Assembly (NCBI GenBank): GCA_003175985.1
Contig: PSRJ01000245.1
Coordinates: 1-36,077 of the forward strand
Source: Terriglobia bacterium
GTDB lineage: Bacteria > Acidobacteriota > Terriglobia > Bryobacterales > Bryobacteraceae
Reading direction: 5' to 3'
Length of the DNA stretch: 36,077 bases
A program made the translations under genes and the position numbers. Position 1 is the stretch's first letter. Every line of letters starts with the position of its first letter. The notes under the pieces were generated by a model. It had not been told where the DNA came from. It worked only from the letters and a program-made list of their open reading frames with translations, and ran no database searches. Below are positions 15,882 through 24,234 of this stretch, piece by piece.

Positions 15882-16229
15882 ATGACTGTTTCCACCGATC
15901 CCGAACACATCGCCATTTCCAAATCGAGGGGCATCAAGATCGATTGGAAAGACCGGCACCACAGCGAATATGGCATGCAATATTTGCGGGACAAGTGCCC
16001 GTGCGCGACCTGTACCGGCGCGCATGGAACTCCTCCGCGCCAGCCTGAAGCCGATAATCCCTTCCAGATGTACAAACCGAAGCTGACGATGCTCTCCGTC
16101 GAGCCAGTCGGCAACTATGCGATTCGCATCAGTTGGAGTGACGGCCACAACACTGGTATTTATTCCTACGACCACTTACGGCACATCTGCCAGTGCACCG
16201 AATGCCTGGCGGCCCTCCGGCAAGCCTGA
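15882..16229 (+). CDS. DUF971-family protein (GBBH-like N-terminal domain)
   Basis: Protein of 115 residues matching the DUF971 / gamma-butyrobetaine-hydroxylase N-terminal-like fold. It opens with a short strand region (IKIDWKDRHHSEY), then YLRDKCPCATC with Cys at 39, 41 and 44, a middle VGNYAIRISWSDGHNTGIYSYDHLR, split as VGNYAIRISW and SDGHNTGIYSYDHLR, and a C-terminal CQCTEC (103-108). The Cys pairs suggest metal binding; related proteins occur in iron-sulphur contexts. It begins two bases after the RSH gene with no clear ribosome site, so coupled translation is likely. Confidence 0.8.
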   Translation: MTVSTDPEHIAISKSRGIKIDWKDRHHSEYGMQYLRDKCPCATCTGAHGTPPRQPEADNPFQMYKPKLTMLSVEPVGNYAIRISWSDGHNTGIYSYDHLRHICQCTECLAALRQA

Positions 16230-16248
16230 TCCATGCTACCGTGTTGCC

Positions 16249-16569
16249 GTGGGCGTAAACGGCAACGGAGCGCGGACACCGGAACCGGCCGACCCCGCGC
16301 ATATCATAAACGTCAGGGATTTTTCGCCCGAAACATTACGCACCATTGTGGCGCATTTGGAGGTGTCCACAGCCTTCGAACACATGGTCTATCGCGAGGC
16401 GGAGTTGGATGCCATCTGGTCTATCACCGGTTTCTTTCTGGCGCAGCAGCCGGAATCGCCCGAACGGGAGGCGGTAGACCACCTGCGCCGCGGAGCGCGC
16501 CAGGCGCACGACCTGGTCGGTGAAGGACGAGCCGCGGAAGCCGCCCAGGTCTTGCGGAGTTTCTTATGA
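16249..16569 (+). CDS. Small helical protein of unknown function
   Basis: About 106 residues, unrecognised. It has a disordered N-terminus and then helices (SPETLRTIVAHLEVSTAFEHMV, split as SPETLRTIVAHL and EVSTAFEHMV; EREAVDHLRRGARQAHDLV; GRAAEAAQVLRSFL). The pattern is amphipathic and could be a small binding module. GTG at 16249 is the best start because upstream residues in this frame overlap the DUF971 gene; ribosome-site support is poor. It lies 19 bases after DUF971 and 21 bases before the Rieske gene. Confidence 0.6.
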   Translation: MGVNGNGARTPEPADPAHIINVRDFSPETLRTIVAHLEVSTAFEHMVYREAELDAIWSITGFFLAQQPESPEREAVDHLRRGARQAHDLVGEGRAAEAAQVLRSFL

Positions 16570-16590
16570 CCGGGCGCAGGGGAGGAACGC

Positions 16591-17877
16591 ATGCTCTCAC
16601 GTGAAGAAAACGATTTGCTCACGCAAACCGGGCCGGGCACTCCGGCCGGAGATTATTTTCGCCGGTATTGGCTGCCGGCGCTGCTGTCGAGCGAAGTCCC
16701 GGCGCCGGATTCTCCGCCGGTGCGGATGCGCATGTTGGGAGAAGACCTGGTGGCCTTCCGCGATACCAAGGGTAGGGTAGGCCTGGTGGATGAGTTCTGC
16801 CCGCACCGCCGCGCCAGTCTTTTCTGGGGACGTAACGAGGAATGCGGGCTGCGTTGTGTCTATCACGGCTGGAAGTTCGACGTCAACGGAGTTTGCGTGG
16901 ATATGCCCAATGAGCCGCCCGAATACGGCTTCAACAACAAGGTGAGCATCGCCGCGTATCCGACCCGTGAGCAGGGCGGCGTCGTGTGGGCCTATCTTGG
17001 CCCGCCGGAGCAGATACCCGAATTGCCCAAGCTGGAATGGGCACGGGTGCCGGAGACGCACCGGCATGTCTCAAAGCGCTTCCAGGAGACCAATTACCTG
17101 CAGGCGATCGAGGGCGGCATCGATTCGAGCCATTCCAATTTTCTGCACGCCAGTGTGGAGGCCTTCCGCGTCACTGGCGAATACGTCGAGAAAGTCAAAA
17201 ACAGCGCGAATCTGCGCGCGCGGTATCATCTGCTGGACAAGTCGCCGCGCTTTACGGTCCAAAAGACCGACTACGGGTTGGTGATTGCGGTGCGCCGCAA
17301 CGCGGAAGAGGACACGTATTACTGGCGATTGACCCAGTTTCTTCTGCCCAGTCATACGATCATCCCGTATGAGAAGGGCCTCTCGATTCACGGTCACTGC
17401 TGGGTGCCGCGCGACGACGAGACCTGCTGGGTTTGGACGACAAGCTGGAACCCTGAGGCGCCGCTTTCCGAAGAGGAGCGGGAAGCCATCCGGAACGAGT
17501 CCTTTGTCCATGCCAAGGTGGACCCGGTTACTTTTCGTCCTGTGCGGAACCGCGACAACGATTACCGCATCGACCGCGAGAAGCAGCGCACTGCCTCAAT
17601 GACGGGCATTCACGGATTTGCCGCGCAGGATATGGCGATCCAGGAGAGCATGGGAGCAAATGTGGATCGGACGCGGGAACGGCTGGGCACGAGTGACACC
17701 GCGATCATTGCGATGCGCCGGCTGATGCTTCAAGAGATCCGAGCCTTGCAGGCAGGCAGCGAGCCGTTCGCGGCGCATCATGGCGATCTCTACTGGGTCC
17801 GCTCGGCCTCCATGGTTTTGAAGCGCGACGTACCGTTTGAGGAAGGGGCGCGCGATCTGACCGCGGCCTCGCGCTAG
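16591..17877 (+). CDS. Rieske [2Fe-2S] aromatic ring-hydroxylating oxygenase, alpha subunit
   Basis: Terminal oxygenase of 428 residues, closest in layout to phthalate 4,5-dioxygenase-type enzymes. The Rieske centre is CPH at 70-72 and CVYH at 89-92. The mononuclear iron site is GGIDSSHSNFLH, with Asp 178, His 181 and His 186. It would hydroxylate or demethylate an aromatic or related substrate using electrons from a separate reductase, which is not present in the window. GGGGAGG lies 6 bases before the ATG. The neighbours downstream (receptor, permease, cupin) suggest one uptake/catabolic locus, although a new promoter precedes the receptor. Confidence 0.9.
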   Translation: MLSREENDLLTQTGPGTPAGDYFRRYWLPALLSSEVPAPDSPPVRMRMLGEDLVAFRDTKGRVGLVDEFCPHRRASLFWGRNEECGLRCVYHGWKFDVNGVCVDMPNEPPEYGFNNKVSIAAYPTREQGGVVWAYLGPPEQIPELPKLEWARVPETHRHVSKRFQETNYLQAIEGGIDSSHSNFLHASVEAFRVTGEYVEKVKNSANLRARYHLLDKSPRFTVQKTDYGLVIAVRRNAEEDTYYWRLTQFLLPSHTIIPYEKGLSIHGHCWVPRDDETCWVWTTSWNPEAPLSEEEREAIRNESFVHAKVDPVTFRPVRNRDNDYRIDREKQRTASMTGIHGFAAQDMAIQESMGANVDRTRERLGTSDTAIIAMRRLMLQEIRALQAGSEPFAAHHGDLYWVRSASMVLKRDVPFEEGARDLTAASR

Positions 17878-17898
17878 CCCCGCTCCTGCCTCCGGTGT

Positions 17899-17904
17899 TA
17901 TACT
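17899..17904 (+). promoter_or_regulatory. Extended -10 promoter of the TonB-dependent receptor
   Basis: TATACT is preceded by TGT, giving an extended -10 (TG-N-TATACT). The predicted start site is near 17911, just before the ATG of a 16-codon leader ORF. No -35 match. Confidence 0.5.
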
Positions 17905-17912
17905 TGCCACCC

Positions 17913-17963
17913 ATGAGGCCGTACGCTTCAGGCGGCCCTGCAGCACGAGGAGGTTGGGGGTGA
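17913..17963 (+). CDS. Candidate 16-residue leader peptide
   Basis: A mini ORF, MRPYASGGPAARGGWG, starts about two bases after the predicted transcription start and ends with TGA overlapping the receptor start (GTGA). It contains the receptor's GAGGAGG ribosome site. It could couple receptor translation to leader translation. Length alone gives little support, and it could be chance. Confidence 0.3.
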   Translation: MRPYASGGPAARGGWG

Positions 17964-20900
17964 GACTACCTGTCCTAGTTCTGGCCATGATCGCCGGATG
18001 CGCCTACGTTTCGGCGCAAACAACCGCAACTATTTCGGGAATCGTCCTGGACCAGGGCGGCGGATCAGTGCCGGACGCCACTTTGGTTATTACAAACCTG
18101 GATACGGATCAAGGCCGCACGGCAAAGACCGATGTGTCCGGTCTCTATTACGTTCCGGCGCTCAGCCCGGGCAAATACAAGGTCACAGCGTCGGCCCCCG
18201 GATTCGGCACGGCAATTCAGCAGGAGATCACTTTGACAGTGGGCCTGCAACAGGTGCTGAATTTTGCGCTGCGGCCGCAGCAGGTTTCCGAACAGATCGA
18301 GGTGCGCGGGGAAGCCGCAGTTGTGCAGACTTCCAATGCCAGCATTGCCGAGCTGGTGGATAGCCAGAAGGTGCGCGCTTTGCCGCTCAACGGACGCAGT
18401 TTCGATCAGTTGATCTATTTGCAGCCGGGGGTCAACGTGGCGACATCCGCCGGAAACAGCCCCAACCAGGGGCGTGGGGTGAAGTTCTCCGTGGGCGGCG
18501 CGCGTCTGACCTCGAACCTGTTCATGCTGGACGGAACGGACCTGAACGATTCGCAGAATTTTACGCCGGGCGGCGCGGGCGGCCAGTTATTAGGCGTGGA
18601 GTCGATCCTCGAGTTCCAGGTGATTACGCATAACGCCAGCGCTCAATATGGACGCTCGATGGGCGCTCTCATCAACGCCGTGAGCAAATCGGGCACCAAT
18701 TCGGTGCATGGCGATCTTTACGAATTCTTGAGGAACTCGGCGCTGGATGCCAAGAACTATTTTGACGACCCGGCATCGCGCATTCCCGCTTTTGAGCGCA
18801 ACCAGTTTGGCGGCGCCGCCGGTGGCCCCATTCGCCACGACCATGTCTTCTATTTCGCCAATTACGAGGGTCTCCGAGAACGCCTGGGTGTTTCCAAGTT
18901 CGGTCTTGTGCCGGATCTGAATGCCCGGAAGGGAATCATCCCCGGGCTTAATCCGATCAGTGTAAAGCCCGAGGTGGTCCCCTATCTCAACCTGTTCCCG
19001 GTGCCCAACGGGCCGGCGGTGGGAGCGGGAATCGCCGCCGTGCGGTTCAGCCAGAAACAGCCCACGCGGGGAGATTATGTTACCGGCAAAGTCGATTGGA
19101 ATGCCAACGCGAAGTACTCGTTCTTTACCCGGTATACGCTCGATAACAGCACCAAAATACGCCAGGATGCTCCGGATCACGTGCTCGGGCTGTTTGCCGA
19201 AGACGAGCTGCATCGCAACCAGTACGTCACACTCAATGCGACGCAGGTTATTTCGAACGCGGTTTTGAATACAGCGCGAATGGGGTTCAACCGTTCCGTG
19301 ACGCTGGTCGACTTGCTGAATCAGGCCGGAGTGCCCGCCGACCTTTCCTTCATATCCGGCCAGCCGTTCGGGCGCGTCGGTGTGCGCGGGCTGTCCACTC
19401 TGGGCGCCACTATCAACGATCCCCGCTATTTCCGTATGAACAACTTCCAGCCATCGGACGATCTCACGGTAGTGCGCGGCCCGCACACTTTCAAAATGGG
19501 TGCGGCCTTTGAACGATTCCAGTGGAACACCGCCAACTTCAACCGCATCGGCGGCGATTATATCTTCGATTCCTTACCCAGCTTTTTGCAGGCCAGCGTG
19601 CAGTCGGTGGTGGTGCCTTATCCGGGAAGCGAGCCGAACCGCGGCATCCGCGCGTTGATGTTCGGAACTTACTTTCAGGATGATTACCGCGTATCCTCGC
19701 GCCTGACGCTCAATCTGGGGCTGCGCTACGAAATCACGACTGTTCCTACGGAAGTGAACGGCAAGCTGTCGTTCCTGCGCGATCCTTCGCTGACCACACT
19801 GGAAAAGATTCAGCCGTTCAAGGGGAATCACCTCAATTTCGCGCCGCGGTTTGGCTTTGCATGGGATCCCAAGGGAAATGGCAACACTTCTATCCGCGGC
19901 GGTTTCGGCATATATTACGACCAGATCCTGCTGAACGAGTTCCTGAATCTGTTCGATCGCAATCCGCCGCTGTGGCAGACGGTTACTCTGAATGGCGCCA
20001 ACGCGCCGTTTCCCCACCCGCTAGCGGCGGCGATTGGTGCTCCGCAATTCACGCTGCAGAACCCGATGTTCAACGATTTCAAGACTGCGTACTTGTACCA
20101 ATACAACCTCACGGTCCAGCGGGCGCTGCCCGGGAGAGTGGTGGCTTCGCTCGCATACGTAGGCTCGACCGGGCGGCATTTGATTCAACGCTACGATGCC
20201 AATACGCCCCTCCCGACTGTTCTGCCGGATGGAACATTCTTCACGCCGGCCACGGCGCAGCGCCGGGTTCCCCAATTCGGAGAGTTGCAAACGCGCAGGA
20301 ATATGGGGCTCTCGTATTACAATTCCATGCAGTTCTCGGCAGTACGCCGCAGCACCAATGGCTTGCAGGCGCAGATCTCGTACACCTTCAGCCGGTCCAC
20401 GGATATGAGCGGCGGCCTGTTCAGTGAAGAAGCCAGCAACGCCGCGGTGGGCGCCGAGATTCCGGACCGCCTCTTCAACGAGAAGGGTCTGTCCAACTTC
20501 GATGTGCGGCACAGCGCAGTGATCAATGTGCTGTATGAACTGCCGTTCGCAAAAGGCCTGCGAGGCATCGGTCGCCAGCTATTGGATGGATGGGGCGTGG
20601 GATCGATCGCCACGTTTGCGAGCGGCGTTCCCTTCACCGTGGAGAATTCGGCGAACCGCTCGCAAAACAAACTCTCGGGCGCGAGTTTCTCCGACCGGCC
20701 CAATCTTGTAGCGGGCGCCAGCACGAATCCCACCAGCGGTGTATCGCGCGGGTGCTCGGGAGTGGCCGCGGGGACACCCGTCGGGACACCGACGCTGTAT
20801 TTCGACCCCTGCGCCTTTGTCCCGCAACCGTTGGGGAGGTTTGGCAATCTCGGCCGCAACACCCTGATCGGACCAGGTGTCGCCGAAGTGGACTTCTCGG

Positions 20901-21112
20901 TAATGAAGAACTTTCACTTCACGGAAGACAAGAGCCTGCAGTTCCGGGCCGAGTGCTTCAATATCGCGAACCATCCGAACTTACAATCGCCCAGCACCAC
21001 GACGCGGCAGATTTTCAACCTGGCGGGACAGTTGTCGCCGACCGCGGGTGTGTTGACCGCAACCACCACCAGCTCGCGCCAAGTCCAGTTTGGGCTGAAG
21101 CTCTTATTCTGA
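17960..21112 (+). CDS. TonB-dependent outer-membrane receptor, acidobacterial Oar-like type
   Basis: Outer-membrane receptor of about 1050 residues. A signal peptide (MRLPVLVLAMIAGCAYVSAQ) is followed by a carboxypeptidase-regulatory-like domain (about 22-105; ATISGIVLDQGGGSVPDATL), a plug (about 115-230; ALPLNGRSFDQLIYLQPGV) and a large beta-barrel ending in Phe (VQFGLKLLF). Such receptors import oligosaccharides, peptides or other bulky ligands using TonB; the ligand is not readable. GTG at 17960 is chosen over TTG 17954 because GAGGAGG sits 6 bases before it. The stop overlaps the permease start by one base, so receptor and permease are very likely co-translated. Confidence 0.92.
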   Translation: MRLPVLVLAMIAGCAYVSAQTTATISGIVLDQGGGSVPDATLVITNLDTDQGRTAKTDVSGLYYVPALSPGKYKVTASAPGFGTAIQQEITLTVGLQQVLNFALRPQQVSEQIEVRGEAAVVQTSNASIAELVDSQKVRALPLNGRSFDQLIYLQPGVNVATSAGNSPNQGRGVKFSVGGARLTSNLFMLDGTDLNDSQNFTPGGAGGQLLGVESILEFQVITHNASAQYGRSMGALINAVSKSGTNSVHGDLYEFLRNSALDAKNYFDDPASRIPAFERNQFGGAAGGPIRHDHVFYFANYEGLRERLGVSKFGLVPDLNARKGIIPGLNPISVKPEVVPYLNLFPVPNGPAVGAGIAAVRFSQKQPTRGDYVTGKVDWNANAKYSFFTRYTLDNSTKIRQDAPDHVLGLFAEDELHRNQYVTLNATQVISNAVLNTARMGFNRSVTLVDLLNQAGVPADLSFISGQPFGRVGVRGLSTLGATINDPRYFRMNNFQPSDDLTVVRGPHTFKMGAAFERFQWNTANFNRIGGDYIFDSLPSFLQASVQSVVVPYPGSEPNRGIRALMFGTYFQDDYRVSSRLTLNLGLRYEITTVPTEVNGKLSFLRDPSLTTLEKIQPFKGNHLNFAPRFGFAWDPKGNGNTSIRGGFGIYYDQILLNEFLNLFDRNPPLWQTVTLNGANAPFPHPLAAAIGAPQFTLQNPMFNDFKTAYLYQYNLTVQRALPGRVVASLAYVGSTGRHLIQRYDANTPLPTVLPDGTFFTPATAQRRVPQFGELQTRRNMGLSYYNSMQFSAVRRSTNGLQAQISYTFSRSTDMSGGLFSEEASNAAVGAEIPDRLFNEKGLSNFDVRHSAVINVLYELPFAKGLRGIGRQLLDGWGVGSIATFASGVPFTVENSANRSQNKLSGASFSDRPNLVAGASTNPTSGVSRGCSGVAAGTPVGTPTLYFDPCAFVPQPLGRFGNLGRNTLIGPGVAEVDFSVMKNFHFTEDKSLQFRAECFNIANHPNLQSPSTTTRQIFNLAGQLSPTAGVLTATTTSSRQVQFGLKLLF

Positions 21113-22566
21113 TGGCGGATCGCGGAACGATTTCCGCCGGTGCTCACGCCCGGGCTGTCGAACGGGAGCGCGTGGCCCGGCATTTCGCGCCGCGAGTGTG
21201 GAAGGCACTTCCCACTCTTGCCATACCGGCCGCCCTTTGGTTTGTGCCTCTGCATCTCGAGCCCCGGGCGCAACATGCGATCGCGATTTCGCTTTTCATG
21301 ATCTTGGCTTGGGCCACCGAGCTGATGGATCACGGAATCACCGGACTGGTGGGCTGTTACCTCTTCTGGGCGCTGGGAGTGGCGCGGTTCGATCTGGCAT
21401 TCAGCGGATTCGCCGACGATACGCCCTGGTTTCTGATGGGAGCCATTCTGTTCGGAACGATGGCGAGCAAATCCGGTTTGGCCCGGCGGCTCGCCTTCTT
21501 AGTGACGATCCGCGTAGGCACCAGTTACTCGCGATTGCTGCTGGCGCTGATTCTGTCCGATTTCCTGCTGACGTTCCTGGTTCCTTCCGGAATGGCACGC
21601 GTCACCATCATGGCTGCTGTAGCAGTCGGATTGATCGATTCATTTGGATTGGGAATCGGGAGTAATGTCGGCCGCGGCATGTTTCTGATTCTCACCTATA
21701 CAGCCGGTGTCTTCGATAAGAGCATTATCGCTGGCGCGGCGGCAATTACAGGGCGGGGAATTATCGAAAATATCGGTCACGTCCAGGTCCTATGGAGCCG
21801 CTGGCTGCTGGCTTATCTGCCTTCCGATATCGTGACCATCCTGGTGGCGTGGCGCCTCACGCTGTGGCTCTATCCTCCCGAGAATCCCTCTTTGCCCGGC
21901 GGAATTCATTACCTCAAAGAGGAATTGCGTAAGATGGGCCGCTGGACCACGATCGAGAAGAAGGCTCTGGCCCTGATGCTGGTGGCGATCGGTCTTTGGG
22001 CCACCGATTTCCTGCATCACATCTCGTCCTCCATGATCGGGTTGGGCATCGGGCTGTTGGCGGTGTTGCCGTTCCTGCGGATCCTGAATGTGGAGGATGT
22101 GCGAAAGCTGAATTTTCTACAGTTGTTCTTCGTGGCGGCGGCTGTAGGCATGGGCAAAGTGCTGACGGCGACCAAAGGGCTGGATGTGTTGACCAACGTT
22201 GTGTTTGCCTGGATGCAGCCGATTCTCAGCCACAACATTGCGTCGATCTTCGTCTTGTATTGGACCGGGTTTCTGTACCATATCTTCCTGGCCAGCGAAA
22301 TTTCGATGCTCGGCACTTCAATGCCCTTGTTGATGCAGTTTGCCTCCACACACGGCCTGAGCGCGCTCAAGCTGGGAATGATCTGGGTGTTTTCTTCCGG
22401 GGGCAAGATCTTTGTGTATCAGTCGGGTGTTCTGATCATCGGTTATGCATACGGATACTTTCGGGCGAAAGACATCCTTCGCCTCGGACTGTTGATGAGC
22501 GTGGTAGACTCGCTGCTGTTGTTGCTGGTAGTGCCACTGTACTGGCCGATGATCGGCGCAGGATAA
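21112..22566 (+). CDS. DASS/SLC13-like anion or dicarboxylate permease
   Basis: Polytopic inner-membrane protein of 484 residues with about 11-12 hydrophobic helices and a conserved GTMASKSGLARRL and LVPSGMARVTIM. The latter is at the place where the divalent-anion:Na+ symporters have their substrate/sodium SNT-type hairpin. The second half has the equivalent GTSMPLLMQF. It would carry a carboxylate or similar anion across the inner membrane. It starts inside the receptor stop (TGATG). Pairing with an outer-membrane receptor suggests one two-membrane uptake route; the substrate is unknown. Confidence 0.8.
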   Translation: MADRGTISAGAHARAVERERVARHFAPRVWKALPTLAIPAALWFVPLHLEPRAQHAIAISLFMILAWATELMDHGITGLVGCYLFWALGVARFDLAFSGFADDTPWFLMGAILFGTMASKSGLARRLAFLVTIRVGTSYSRLLLALILSDFLLTFLVPSGMARVTIMAAVAVGLIDSFGLGIGSNVGRGMFLILTYTAGVFDKSIIAGAAAITGRGIIENIGHVQVLWSRWLLAYLPSDIVTILVAWRLTLWLYPPENPSLPGGIHYLKEELRKMGRWTTIEKKALALMLVAIGLWATDFLHHISSSMIGLGIGLLAVLPFLRILNVEDVRKLNFLQLFFVAAAVGMGKVLTATKGLDVLTNVVFAWMQPILSHNIASIFVLYWTGFLYHIFLASEISMLGTSMPLLMQFASTHGLSALKLGMIWVFSSGGKIFVYQSGVLIIGYAYGYFRAKDILRLGLLMSVVDSLLLLLVVPLYWPMIGAG

Positions 22567-22585
22567 GCATCGGTGGAGGGATACG

Positions 22586-23749
22586 ATGGCCAATCTGTAC
22601 GATGAATTGCAAATGGGGACGGTTTCCCGCAGACGCCTGCTCGAACTCCTCGCGGCGGCCGGGGGGTCGGCTTCCTTGTCCCATGCGCAAAATGCTAAAC
22701 AACCGAAAGCCGGCGGAGCCGGCACGGGCGATCAGCCGAAGCTAAGCCCGGCAAACATCGGCGGCGGCGGCCGTATCGAACGAGACTACTACCGGCAATG
22801 GATCAAGACCAGCAAGGCGCCGATGATCGAGGGCTATTCGCTGCTGGACGCCGCCAAACAGGAAGTACAGCCCTGGCCGGAGACGGGCGGCCGCGGGCTC
22901 TATCTGAACTTCTCCGGCAATGTTCACATGGACGCGGTCATACAGGAGATTCCACCAGGGAAAGCCCTTGCTCCCAAGCAGCACTTCTACGAGCAACTGA
23001 CCTATGTGCTGGCGGGCCGCGGTTACACTACTTTTGGCAACGGCAAAAACAAAGTGGAGTGGGGCGAGGGAAGCCTCTTCGCCGTCCCGATGAATGCGCT
23101 GCACCGCCACTTCAACGGCGATTCCGCCCGTCCGGCTCGGTTGCTCTACATCACGACCTTTCCTTTCATGCTGCAAGTCTTCGGAAGCCTCGGCCTCATC
23201 AATGACCTCAATTTCAGCTTCACCGACCGCTACGATGGCGCCGCCGACTATTTCACCTCCACCAACCGCGTGCGCAAACGTTGGGACAAGGCCAACTTCG
23301 TGAAGGATATTCGCAAGTCCGAGGTTGTCGACTGGCCCGATCGCGGCGAAGGCAACGCCAGCATGTATTGGGATATGGCGGGCAACACGATTCTCGAGCC
23401 GCACATCTCGGAGTTCGATGTGGGCAGCTACAAGCTCGGCCATCGCCATCCGTACGAGGCGATCATTCTCACGCTGAATGGCAAGGGTTACTCGCTGGCG
23501 GAAAAGGATAAATTGAAAGACACGGAAGCCGTCAAGATCGATTGGCAGGCCGGATCGATCGTGTCGCCGCCATTCTTCTGGTATCACCAGCACTTCAACA
23601 CGGGAAACACAAAAGCGCGTTATCTGGCGATTACCGAAGGAGACTTCCCATTGCGCCTGGGCTTCCCTCTACAAGTGGAACAGATCGAAGCCGGCGAAGA
23701 AGATCCGGATATCAAGCGGCACTTCGACCGCGAGTTGCACCACGGATAG
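22586..23749 (+). CDS. Tat-exported double-cupin protein
   Basis: Protein of 387 residues. A twin-arginine signal (SRRRLLELLAAAGG, cleavage near SHAQ) is followed by two cupin barrels. The first (about 110-200) keeps only part of the metal site (KQHFYEQ, HRH). The second has the full canonical set GHRHPYE (His 286, His 288, Glu 291) plus YHQHFN (His 334), fitting a mononuclear metal enzyme. The layout resembles gentisate-dioxygenase-like bicupins. Tat export suggests the metal is loaded before transport and that it acts in the periplasm. GGAGGG lies about 6 bases before the ATG. It ends 2 bases from the convergent SnoaL-like gene. Confidence 0.82.
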   Translation: MANLYDELQMGTVSRRRLLELLAAAGGSASLSHAQNAKQPKAGGAGTGDQPKLSPANIGGGGRIERDYYRQWIKTSKAPMIEGYSLLDAAKQEVQPWPETGGRGLYLNFSGNVHMDAVIQEIPPGKALAPKQHFYEQLTYVLAGRGYTTFGNGKNKVEWGEGSLFAVPMNALHRHFNGDSARPARLLYITTFPFMLQVFGSLGLINDLNFSFTDRYDGAADYFTSTNRVRKRWDKANFVKDIRKSEVVDWPDRGEGNASMYWDMAGNTILEPHISEFDVGSYKLGHRHPYEAIILTLNGKGYSLAEKDKLKDTEAVKIDWQAGSIVSPPFFWYHQHFNTGNTKARYLAITEGDFPLRLGFPLQVEQIEAGEEDPDIKRHFDRELHHG

Positions 23750-23751
23750 GG

Positions 23752-24234
23752 CTATCTCGAAGCCCCGTCCCAATGCTCGACGATCTTACGGTCTTTGACG
23801 CGGTAGGTATCGAACGAAAAGCGCTCGTAACTCTTGGACTTGTCCTGAGGGTCCACCACGGTCCTCTTAAAGATATAGGTAACCAAATCTCCTTCGGCAA
23901 TGATCAGTGCCGGGGGTTCTTGCAGGTCTGGCCCCACGTCCGATTCGGTTGCCGGAGGGAGCGACTTCAGCATCTTCATCAGGTTGGCGCGTCCGCTCTG
24001 CGATCGCGGACTGTGTTCGATGAAGTTCTCCGCCACAAACTGCTCAGCCAGATCGGTGTTCCGCGGTTCGATCACGAGCCGGTAGAAATCGAACACTACT
24101 TTTTTGTTCACTTCGAGCGGAGTGAGATAGCCCTGCGCAAACAGGGGAGCCGCCGCCAGCGCGAGTAAGAGCCCTCTAAAAAAAGTCCGGAACGAGAAAT
24201 GTAAACAGCCCGTTCCGAATGCTGTCCGTGACAT
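23752..24234 (-). CDS. Exported SnoaL/NTF2-like protein
   Basis: Protein of 160 residues with an N-terminal signal (FRGLLLALAAAPLFAQ) and an NTF2-like domain (VNKKVVFDFYRLV, AEQFVAENFIEHSP, TYRVKDRKIVEHWDG) typical of SnoaL-like polyketide-cyclase relatives. The catalytic role is unknown. ATG 24234 was preferred over ATG 24246 because GGAG lies 6 bases before it. Its first 59 bases overlap the 3' end of the propeller gene in another frame, so the ribosome site lies inside that gene and translation may be coupled. The overlap runs through seven consecutive T residues (minus strand, 24184-24178). Confidence 0.75.
   Translation of the reverse strand: MSRTAFGTGCLHFSFRTFFRGLLLALAAAPLFAQGYLTPLEVNKKVVFDFYRLVIEPRNTDLAEQFVAENFIEHSPRSQSGRANLMKMLKSLPPATESDVGPDLQEPPALIIAEGDLVTYIFKRTVVDPQDKSKSYERFSFDTYRVKDRKIVEHWDGASR

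Noticed and set aside
18590..19486. Minus-strand ORF of 298 codons inside the TonB-dependent receptor
   Set aside because: Shadow of the receptor barrel; no domain, promoter or ribosome site.
20590..21111. Upstream extension of the permease frame to 20590
   Set aside because: This part overlaps the receptor C-terminus in another frame and has the composition of a shadow. The permease starts naturally at ATG 21112 in the TGATG overlap.
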